From Deltaproteobacteria bacterium (lineage in GTDB: Bacteria > UBA10199 > 2-02-FULL-44-16): a DNA stretch of 6,534 nt. A program made the translations under genes and the position numbers. Where the stretch lies: assembly GCA_016203825.1 (NCBI GenBank), contig JACQMA010000026.1, forward strand, positions 1 to 6,534, read 5' to 3'. Each line of letters opens with the position of its first letter. The stretch's first letter is position 1. The notes beneath the pieces were generated by a model that was given only the letters and a program-made list of their open reading frames with translations, had not been told where the DNA came from and ran no database searches. Shown here in pieces: positions 1 through 6,534 of the stretch.

Positions 1-60
1 GCCTCGGTGCGAGCGAAGGACTTCGGACTCCCACTTCAGTTTGGAAATTATAGAGACTGA
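1..60 (+). CDS. Possible 3' end of an upstream gene (partial)
   Basis: Frame 1 is open from the window edge to a TGA at 58-60 and encodes 19 residues ending in FGLPLQFGNYRD. The composition looks protein-like, with GLPLQF followed by an aromatic and charged tail. A 19-codon open frame is expected by chance, and frame 2 is open even longer. I do not recognise a family. If real, this gene would end 38 bases before the RNHCP gene on the same strand, and the candidate TATAGA box at 49-54 would lie inside its last codons. Confidence 0.2.
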   Translation, partial: ASVRAKDFGLPLQFGNYRD

Positions 61-66
61 AGGTAT

Positions 67-86
67 GGGCTATTCGCGAATCGCCC
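67..86. promoter_or_regulatory. 20-bp dyad (candidate operator) upstream of the RNHCP gene
   Basis: GGGCTATTCGCGAATCGCCC is an inverted repeat around a perfect 10-bp palindrome, ATTCGCGAAT (72-81). It is flanked by GGGC and GCCC arms, with a single mismatched pair (71/82). The symmetry continues to TA at 64-65 and TA at 88-89 with one more mismatch. It ends 12 bases before the RNHCP start codon and abuts a candidate -10 box. No run of T follows, so it does not look like an intrinsic terminator. A binding site for a dimeric repressor is the simplest reading. The regulator is unknown. Confidence 0.4.
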
Positions 87-87
87 C

Positions 88-93
88 TACAAT
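88..93 (+). promoter_or_regulatory. Candidate -10 box for the RNHCP gene
   Basis: TACAAT matches the sigma70 -10 consensus at five of six bases. It would place transcription initiation at about 99-101, right on the ATG, so the mRNA would be leaderless. That fits the lack of any Shine-Dalgarno sequence. No good -35 hexamer is present at 16-18 bases spacing, because that region is occupied by the dyad. A second candidate, TATAGA at 49-54, would instead give a leader of roughly 38 bases containing the dyad, and it also lacks a clear -35. Confidence 0.3.
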
Positions 94-98
94 AACCA

Positions 99-431
99 AT
101 GCTCCCCTCTAAAAAATTTAGCGTCCTGAACGAAGGCTTTGTCTGCGGCCACTGTGAGAACGAAGTTTCCCCTACGAGCATCACGACGCCGCGCAATCAC
201 TGTCCCTTTTGTCTCTGGTCCAAACATGTCGATATCAATCCGGGTGATCGCGCCAATCCTTGCTGTGGCCTCTTGCGGCCCGTTGGCGTTCTGACGGAGC
301 CGCGACGCACCTACGTCATCGTTCACGAGTGCCAACGATGTCACAAACAAACACGCTCGAAGGCCATCCTTAAGGGGAATCAGCCTGATGATTTCAATCT
401 GATCGTCAAGCTTTCGCAACAACCCGTTTGA
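99..431 (+). CDS. RNHCP-domain protein (small Cys-rich, probably zinc-binding)
   Basis: This 110-residue protein carries the hallmark RNHCP motif (residues 32-36), followed by CLWSKHVD and PGDRANPCCG. This matches the RNHCP family, whose function is unknown. Eight cysteines are arranged as CxxC at 16-19, CxxC at 35-38, a CC pair at 55-56 and CxxC at 78-81, which suggests two zinc sites. The central block R32-G63 holds the conserved part. There is no signal peptide or membrane segment, so it is probably cytoplasmic. The ATG at 99 is the first start after an in-frame TAA at 93-95. No Shine-Dalgarno sequence precedes it, so translation may be leaderless. The gene ends 2 bases from the end of the convergent barrel gene. 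Family assignment is confident; a role in nucleic-acid binding would only be a guess from the zinc-ribbon-like pattern. Confidence 0.85.
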   Translation: MLPSKKFSVLNEGFVCGHCENEVSPTSITTPRNHCPFCLWSKHVDINPGDRANPCCGLLRPVGVLTEPRRTYVIVHECQRCHKQTRSKAILKGNQPDDFNLIVKLSQQPV

Positions 432-433
432 AG

Positions 434-2119
434 TCAAAACTCGATTGACGTGGTGAGCCGAATCATCCAGGCATATTGCGCTTTATCATCGGGAACTTGA
501 GCAACGATAGAGCCGGGATTCACGAGATTCACATCAATATCGTACGCACGTCCTGGAAGGAGAAAGCCTCCTTCAAGGGCCGCATAAAGATGCTCGAGGA
601 CTTTCACCTCGGCGCTGACATCGAGCTCAACGCCATACCAACGCTTCCACATACTGTCGGCGCTCTCACTGATTTCGGGGAGATTCGCCGTCCCGGTAAG
701 CTCGGCGAAGTCGAGGTTGATGTTCTTTTGATGCGCCCACGCGGTCGTGATTTGTGTCCCGAGCTTGAACCACTCACCGGGAAAATCCTCCGGAAAATTG
801 AATCGGTGTTTGTAGCCGGTAGACGCGTAGAGCGCATTGTTGATGTAGTTTCCCGTTGTCGGAACACCGCCCGCAAGTCGCGCTCCACTCGTGCCGTCGT
901 AAAAGGTAGGGCTCGTGCCGAGTGGCATGTTGAACATCATCAGGGCGATTTGATAGTCGGGACGAAAACCAAGCTGTGTGACTTTCGATGAAAGAATATT
1001 TCCATCACCTTGGGCAAAACCTGATTTCAGATTCCATTCGCCACCGAAATCATACTCGGCATCAATTTCCATTGCGGCCATGAGGACCTGAATGGGCTGA
1101 TTCGCCGGCATGCAGATAATGCCACCGCTCCCACATCCGGTTCCGGCACCTAAGCCTTGGAAGGCGATGCCGTCGGCGGCCACGCCCGTTGTCACCTTAC
1201 CCCCAACGTACACTCCTTCGATCTGGAAACGATATTGGTTCAGCTGATACTTTCCATAGAGATCGGCAAAAAAGAGGTTCGTGTTGCCGTCACTCCCCGC
1301 CGCAACACTATTGCCCGCTGCATCCCGAACCGTTGTCGTTGTCGCGCCCTCAGGACCGTCGCGACGTCGATAACCACCAAAGAGCCCGACGTTCCAGTCT
1401 TCACGGTCATAGAGAACGAAGGTTCCAAATTGATGGGCATCCTGCGCGTTGCTCCGAATTTGGCCATCAAGGCCTTGGGCGCGGGGATCAAATTGGGCCT
1501 CAAACGGAATATCCCAGAGGAGTCCGGCGGAGACGGAACTCGAACCGGCAAGATCGATTTGGGCGAGGTACAAAACCCGGTCGGCCATATCACCAAAATC
1601 ACTTTGCCGCGCGCGACCATCGTTTTGAAAAATACCCAAGCCCCAGTGCGACGGCTGTCGACCGATACGAAAGAGTCCGATCGGAGAGAGGATCTCGGTC
1701 CACACCGCGCGGACATTAAACGCAGCGTTTTCTCCTGCATTCCCGCCGGTCATCCAAAAAGATCCCGCCCCGGGGGGCAATGTCAGCGTCCCGATAATCG
1801 GCGCATTGACGCCCAGTTCACGCGTCTCTTCTGTGCCGAAAAGAATATTATCGAGGACGTCGAAGAGTCCGTGGATCGCGAGAAAATCGTTGAGCTTGAG
1901 CGTTGGCTCCAATCGAAGTCGCATCTGATTGTAGGCAATGAAGCCGAAGCGATCGTTGGAGTTGGGGATGGACGAGTTCGGGGTCTGGAGATCGAGGTCC
2001 GCATTTGCAACAGATCGAGCGCGATAGTATCCATGCAGGCCATAGCTCATCGCCTTGGCATTTGCTCCAAGCCCAACGAGACCAAGCAGGATGATGATGG
2101 ATTGAAACCGTCGTCGCAT
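434..2119 (-). CDS. Predicted outer-membrane beta-barrel protein (porin-like)
   Basis: The protein has 561 residues from the ATG at 2119. It begins with a clean signal peptide: MRRR, a hydrophobic core at 8-18, and a predicted cleavage after ANAKA at residue 23. The mature part is rich in alternating aromatic and hydrophobic strands and ends in SIEF, with the terminal Phe typical of BAM-assembled barrels. Landmarks are GRQPSHWGLG (153-162), which resembles the early strands of alginate-export-like and deltaproteobacterial barrels, and GFRPDYQIALMMF (384-396). Two cysteines (329, 336) lie in a Gly-rich stretch that is probably a surface loop. A GTG seven codons upstream (2140) is an alternative start, but it adds residues before the signal peptide. 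Neither start has a well-placed Shine-Dalgarno; an AGGA lies about 12 bases before the ATG. The transported substrate cannot be told from sequence. It lies downstream of groEL on the same strand but behind a terminator, so it is probably a separate unit. Confidence 0.75.
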   Translation of the reverse strand: MRRRFQSIIILLGLVGLGANAKAMSYGLHGYYRARSVANADLDLQTPNSSIPNSNDRFGFIAYNQMRLRLEPTLKLNDFLAIHGLFDVLDNILFGTEETRELGVNAPIIGTLTLPPGAGSFWMTGGNAGENAAFNVRAVWTEILSPIGLFRIGRQPSHWGLGIFQNDGRARQSDFGDMADRVLYLAQIDLAGSSSVSAGLLWDIPFEAQFDPRAQGLDGQIRSNAQDAHQFGTFVLYDREDWNVGLFGGYRRRDGPEGATTTTVRDAAGNSVAAGSDGNTNLFFADLYGKYQLNQYRFQIEGVYVGGKVTTGVAADGIAFQGLGAGTGCGSGGIICMPANQPIQVLMAAMEIDAEYDFGGEWNLKSGFAQGDGNILSSKVTQLGFRPDYQIALMMFNMPLGTSPTFYDGTSGARLAGGVPTTGNYINNALYASTGYKHRFNFPEDFPGEWFKLGTQITTAWAHQKNINLDFAELTGTANLPEISESADSMWKRWYGVELDVSAEVKVLEHLYAALEGGFLLPGRAYDIDVNLVNPGSIVAQVPDDKAQYAWMIRLTTSIEF

Positions 2120-2130
2120 AAAAGTGGCGC

Positions 2131-2159
2131 ATCCTAACACGCAGGTTTCGTGCGATCAA
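2131..2159 (-). promoter_or_regulatory. Candidate sigma70 promoter of the barrel gene
   Basis: On the minus strand, TTGATC (2159-2154) and TAGGAT (2136-2131) are separated by 17 bases. Each matches the consensus at four of six positions. Initiation would fall only a few bases before the ATG at 2119, giving a very short or absent leader. It would also exclude the GTG start at 2140, which lies inside the promoter. The match is modest and a chance occurrence is possible. Confidence 0.3.
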
Positions 2160-2180
2160 CGTCTGTTCGCGATGGAAAAG

Positions 2181-2215
2181 AAAAAGCCCGATGTCTTTCG
2201 ACACCGGGCTTTTTT
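2181..2215 (-). terminator. Intrinsic terminator of groES-groEL
   Basis: Read on the minus strand, the stem GCCCGGTGTC pairs with GACATCGGGC around a GAAA tetraloop, with one G-U pair. It is followed by five T, and six A precede it and can pair with them. The stem begins about 21 bases after the groEL stop codon. On the plus strand the same element has an A-C mismatch in place of G-U but is still followed by a run of six T, so weak bidirectional activity is possible. It isolates the chaperonin operon from the barrel gene. Confidence 0.88.
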
Positions 2216-2230
2216 GATGAACGTGTTTCT

Positions 2231-4191
<1,961 letters not shown>

Positions 4192-4236
4192 ATCCCTTCC
4201 CTCCTTTAAGTTGTTGAAACTGTTTGTTTTTTTATG

Positions 4237-4263
4237 TTAGCACTCTTTTTGCGAGAGTGCTTA
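4237..4263 (-). promoter_or_regulatory. CIRCE operator (HrcA binding site)
   Basis: On the plus strand TTAGCACTC (4237-4245) is followed by nine bases and GAGTGCTTA (4255-4263). The consensus is TTAGCACTC-N9-GAGTGCTAA, so only one base differs, the penultimate of the right arm. It lies about 12 bases downstream of the predicted groES transcription start and about 46 bases before the groES ATG. This is the classic arrangement in which HrcA represses groESL at normal temperature and releases it on heat shock. hrcA itself is not in the window. Confidence 0.95.
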
Positions 4264-4281
4264 CCGATGAGGCTGGTGCGC

Positions 4282-4309
4282 TATATAGGGCTGAGGGCCC
4301 GGTTGTCAA
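4282..4309 (-). promoter_or_regulatory. Sigma70-like promoter of groES-groEL
   Basis: On the minus strand a perfect -35 TTGACA (4309-4304) is followed after 16 bases by TATATA (4287-4282). An alternative -10, TATAGC, is shifted by two bases and has 18-base spacing. The predicted start is near 4275, immediately before CIRCE. A housekeeping promoter with a downstream CIRCE fits HrcA-regulated expression and not dependence on an alternative heat-shock sigma factor. Confidence 0.8.
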
Positions 4310-4381
4310 GGGATGAATGGAAAAATTTTGGTGGCGCACCGCGTATTGGCTTCCCTTGTCCAACTCAGTAGAGCACGCCCC

Positions 4382-5350
4382 ATGAAACGAGCATTCATCA
4401 TCTGTTGCGCGTTGCCCCTCCTTGCGTCCTGCTCCGGACAGGCCTTGTCGCCCGCCTTCATCGAGCCGCCCGCAGGAAGCTTTTCCCCGTCCGTGTCGCC
4501 CGCGGTCAATGAAGAGCTGGCCCGCCAGGCGGGGCTGGAACGCATCGTCTTTCACGTTGGTCCCGTCGACCTTCCTCCCAACACAACGCCTGACGCAATG
4601 GCCGACCAACCCCTCGTCATGCGCTTTCAGCTCGAAAAGCCGATGTGGATTATCGGTTTTGAACCCAAAGTCATCGATGCCCACGGAAACGACTTGCCCG
4701 CAACACTCCTCCGACAGGCCCTCATGCTCAACAACCACGAGGAAAATCCGCTTTGTGCATCCGGAGGGGGCGGCAACCCCATCGCCGTCGCAACGGCGCT
4801 CCTTACGGACGTCGCCCTCCCTGATGGACATGGATATCCTGTTCTCCCGAGCGATCCCCTCGAAGTGCAAGTCGTCTTCCAAAATCAGACGGACAAGGCT
4901 TACGATTCAGTTTCCTTTGAAATTGCCCTCGTGGCCAAACCGATGAACGATCTTATTGACCTCAAGGATGTGCAGCCTGTTTTTCTGGAATTCGATCCGT
5001 GCGAGCATGCGCTTGGCGATATTCAACCAGGAGAATTCTCACCCCGCACCGTGGAGGCAAAACTTCCCGAGGGCGGAAACCTCGTCGTTGCCCATGGACT
5101 CCTTGGTGACTACGGCGTGTCGGTTGCGATCACGAAGGAGAAAGAGTTGGAGCCCTTTTGGAAAGCCGAGAGCGAGCTCGACGCCGAACATCATTTGTTG
5201 GGACTCGATCCCAATCCCTTTGAAGACCCGGCTGGTGTGGCCATTTCTGCCGACGCGGAACTCACCTTGAGCGTCACCTACGATAATATCTCGGACCGCT
5301 GGCTCACCGCCGTCCCGGCGGGAGCGATGGTGTATGTCGTCAAAGAATAG
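4382..5350 (+). CDS. Predicted lipoprotein resembling the PHM-type copper monooxygenase fold, without obvious copper ligands
   Basis: The 322-residue product from the ATG at 4382 starts with a lipoprotein signal: MKRA, a hydrophobic core, and lipobox LASC with the acylated Cys at 17. Ser at +2 favours the outer membrane. An in-frame ATG at 4313 would put 23 residues before the signal and is unlikely. There is no strong Shine-Dalgarno and no convincing promoter in the divergent spacer with groES. The rest is beta-rich: IVFHVGPVDLPPNT (55-68), PMWIIGFEPKVIDAHG (87-102), LPDGHGYPV (146-154), VVFQNQT (164-170), GDYGVSVAI (242-250) and VTYDNIS (298-304). The order recalls bacterial relatives of copper type II ascorbate-dependent monooxygenases. 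Where those carry a His-His pair and an HxHDYG motif, this protein has R111-Q112 and LLGDYG. Catalysis is therefore doubtful. The lipoprotein call is firm; the fold is inferred from memory of the pattern. Confidence 0.75.
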   Translation: MKRAFIICCALPLLASCSGQALSPAFIEPPAGSFSPSVSPAVNEELARQAGLERIVFHVGPVDLPPNTTPDAMADQPLVMRFQLEKPMWIIGFEPKVIDAHGNDLPATLLRQALMLNNHEENPLCASGGGGNPIAVATALLTDVALPDGHGYPVLPSDPLEVQVVFQNQTDKAYDSVSFEIALVAKPMNDLIDLKDVQPVFLEFDPCEHALGDIQPGEFSPRTVEAKLPEGGNLVVAHGLLGDYGVSVAITKEKELEPFWKAESELDAEHHLLGLDPNPFEDPAGVAISADAELTLSVTYDNISDRWLTAVPAGAMVYVVKE

Positions 5351-5355
5351 CGGGC

Positions 5356-6135
5356 TTACGCGGCAACGCCTCTTGTGCCAGCGGGAGTCCGCTTGCGCGG
5401 TGGGGGCGGAGGAGGCGGCTTCTGGAGTCGCCTAATCTCCGGACAAAATTCTTCACGAAAGTACTGCTCGACGATCTCATCGGGGACCTTGGTGCTCGTA
5501 ACATACAAGAGTCGATTGCCCGGCAAAAAGCGATAGACCAGGAGGGAAAGGTCTGTTCCCGCCATCTCCACCATAAAATAATGCTCATCTGTGACTTTGG
5601 GGACCATTCGATCTCGCTGGGGAAGAAATTGGAAAAGCCCGCGGGCAATGCGTGGAAGAGAAAGTGTGGCCGTTTGTTCATGCGCAATAATAAAAAATGG
5701 GTTCGCGCCCACCGGCGCCTCCCGACGAAGGACGAAAAAAGGAAGCGGATCAGCGACATCCATCACGATACTTGCAGCGGGATAGCCACAACGGCCTCGC
5801 TCCGCGATGGCAAGAAGGTGCTCTCCAAGACTGCGGTAGCGCTGGGCGAGCTCGCGGCCACGATTGAACACCAATGCCTTAAGTGGCGCACGTGTTCCCG
5901 CTGCCCATGCAAAATAGTCACGCGCGCGGTCGAGTTCGCTTCGAACGAAAACGCCAGGAAGATTTGTATCGACTCCAAAGAGACCGACGTTGAGGAGGAG
6001 GGTTTCCTCACCGCTCCATCCGGGGACGCCATCAAAATACTCAACGCTGGACTGAAATCTACGACGGGCCGCTGCAAAATCCCACACGGGCTCCGGACGA
6101 CCCGCCACCATTCCCTCGTCACCGCCTGAATACAT
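5356..6135 (-). CDS. Hypothetical protein with a polyproline, basic C-terminal tail
   Basis: I do not recognise a family for this 259-residue protein. There is no signal peptide, membrane segment or known catalytic motif. Residues about 20-110 look mainly helical (RRRFQSSVEYF, SELDRARDYFAWAAG, RELAQRYRSLGEHLLAIAER). Residues 120-215 look like alternating strands (SIVMDVADPLPFFVLRRE, ANPFFIIAHE, YFMVEMAGTDLSLLVYRF). A short helix follows (IVEQYFREEFCPEIRRLQ), then seven consecutive prolines (240-246) and a basic tail (RKRTPAGTRG). The start is well supported by AAGGAGGG four bases before the ATG, but that site lies inside a perfect hairpin. The gene is 56 bases downstream of yidC on the same strand, with no terminator between, so cotranscription is likely. 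It occupies the place where jag or mnmE often follows yidC, but it lacks KH, R3H and GTPase motifs. It ends 5 bases from the convergent lipoprotein gene. Confidence 0.7.
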   Translation of the reverse strand: MYSGGDEGMVAGRPEPVWDFAAARRRFQSSVEYFDGVPGWSGEETLLLNVGLFGVDTNLPGVFVRSELDRARDYFAWAAGTRAPLKALVFNRGRELAQRYRSLGEHLLAIAERGRCGYPAASIVMDVADPLPFFVLRREAPVGANPFFIIAHEQTATLSLPRIARGLFQFLPQRDRMVPKVTDEHYFMVEMAGTDLSLLVYRFLPGNRLLYVTSTKVPDEIVEQYFREEFCPEIRRLQKPPPPPPPRKRTPAGTRGVAA

Positions 6136-6138
6136 GCT

Positions 6139-6157
6139 CCCTCCTTACCAAGGAGGG
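6139..6157 (-). promoter_or_regulatory. Hairpin sequestering the Shine-Dalgarno of the gene at 5356-6135
   Basis: The minus-strand transcript reads CCCUCCUU, a GGU loop, then AAGGAGGG: a perfect 8-bp stem with a 3-base loop. The 3' arm is exactly the Shine-Dalgarno of the downstream gene, with the start codon four bases further on. The 5' arm mimics the anti-Shine-Dalgarno of 16S rRNA. There is no T tract, so it is not an intrinsic terminator. The seen structure predicts reduced translation unless it is melted or invaded, for example by temperature, a protein, or a translating upstream ribosome. Confidence 0.6.
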
Positions 6158-6191
6158 TATCGGCTACAAGGCAAAAAGGTTGCGTAATTTT

Positions 6192-6534
6192 TTAGGCCTT
6201 GGTGGGCAAGCGGCCGCGGAGAAGGTCGCTCCATTTCACGTCGTTATTGAGCATCCACTGCTGGAGGACAGAAATGACTGTGTTCACGAGGATATAGATC
6301 GTGAGCCCTACGGGGAGGAAAAGCATAAAAACCGAGAACATGATCGGCATGAGCATCATCATTTTTTTCTGCGCCGGGTCGGCCGAGGTCGACGGCATGA
6401 GCTTTTGCTGGGCGACCATGAAGAGGCCCAAGACGATGGGCGTAATAAAGTATGGATCCGGCGCCGAAAGGTCGCGGTAAAACCAGAAAAACGGCGCACG
6501 GTAGAGCTCGATCGAATTCCACAACACTTTATAC
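6192..6534 (-). CDS. yidC: Membrane protein insertase YidC (C-terminal part, cut by the window edge)
   Basis: The last 113 residues of YidC are present; the gene continues beyond the right edge, so no start is visible. YidC inserts and folds inner-membrane proteins, alone or with SecYEG. The fragment carries the conserved C-terminal domain: IELYRAPFFWFYRDLSAPDPY (residues 8-28 of the fragment), then a membrane segment TPIVLGLFMVAQQKL, the DPAQKKMMMLMP linker (52-63), and a paired hydrophobic stretch with the family LPVGLTIY element (73-80) before IS-LQQW. It ends in a short polar tail (LLRGRLPTKA). It matches the E. coli homologue segment by segment. It is probably cotranscribed with the unknown gene 56 bases downstream. 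Confidence 0.95.
   Translation of the reverse strand, partial: YKVLWNSIELYRAPFFWFYRDLSAPDPYFITPIVLGLFMVAQQKLMPSTSADPAQKKMMMLMPIMFSVFMLFLPVGLTIYILVNTVISVLQQWMLNNDVKWSDLLRGRLPTKA

Noticed and set aside
87..437. Minus-strand 116-codon open frame opposite the RNHCP gene
   Set aside because: The plus strand carries the unmistakable RNHCP signature and CxxC pairs, so the minus frame is a shadow.
1157..2137. Plus-strand 326-codon open frame antisense to the barrel gene
   Set aside because: The opposite strand encodes a protein with signal peptide, barrel pattern and terminal Phe. The antisense product is rich in Arg and Cys without domain structure.
4303..4331. Possible divergent promoter for the lipoprotein gene (TTGTCA at 4303-4308 overlapping the groES -35)
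   Set aside because: TTGTCA is simply the reverse complement overlap of the groES TTGACA, and no acceptable -10 hexamer lies 16-18 bases downstream.
4232..4882. Minus-strand 216-codon open frame opposite the lipoprotein gene and groES promoter
   Set aside because: It would cover the CIRCE and the groES promoter and lies antisense to a convincing lipoprotein gene.
5380..5393. Small inverted repeat AGCGG-GAGT-CCGCT near the convergent end
   Set aside because: It is a 5-bp stem inside the coding region with no T tract, so it does not support a terminator.
5581..6129. Plus-strand 182-codon open frame opposite the unknown gene
   Set aside because: The minus-strand frame has a strong Shine-Dalgarno and a globular composition. 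The plus frame looks like antisense Lys/Arg-rich noise.
6139..6157. Reading the hairpin after yidC as an intrinsic terminator
   Set aside because: No run of T follows the stem on the minus strand, and the 3' arm is the Shine-Dalgarno of the next gene.

Overview
The window looks like ordinary chromosomal DNA of a Gram-negative bacterium. The evidence is a predicted outer-membrane beta-barrel ending in Phe, a lipoprotein with a classical lipobox, and a YidC of the proteobacterial type. A CIRCE operator sits in front of groES-groEL, which implies HrcA-type heat-shock control. The chaperonin and YidC sequences resemble those of deltaproteobacterial lineages in the broad sense (Myxococcota, Bdellovibrionota, Desulfobacterota). 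That placement is by eye only. I see no insertion sequence, integrase, CRISPR array, tRNA or rRNA.

Layout from left to right. Bases 1-98 hold a possible tail of an upstream gene, a near-perfect 20-bp dyad and a candidate -10 box. They precede a small plus-strand RNHCP-domain protein with eight cysteines (99-431). It converges, with a 2-base gap, on a minus-strand outer-membrane beta-barrel gene (434-2119). A strong hairpin terminator (2181-2215) separates that gene from the minus-strand groES-groEL operon (4191 down to 2231), which has a sigma70-like promoter and CIRCE in its leader. Divergent from groES is a plus-strand lipoprotein gene (4382-5350). Its sequence pattern recalls the copper type II (PHM-like) monooxygenase fold, but the expected metal-binding histidines appear to be missing. 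It converges, with a 5-base gap, on a minus-strand gene of unknown function (5356-6135). That gene lies just downstream of the 3' end of yidC (6192 to the window edge), and a perfect hairpin covers its Shine-Dalgarno sequence.

Functionally, groES-groEL is the protein-folding unit and yidC encodes the inner-membrane insertase. The barrel and the lipoprotein are envelope components of unknown role. The RNHCP protein is probably a cytoplasmic zinc-binding protein of unknown role. No new multi-gene system is evident. The points most worth a second look are the hairpin that would occlude a ribosome-binding site, the palindrome in front of the RNHCP gene, and the apparently metal-less PHM-like lipoprotein.
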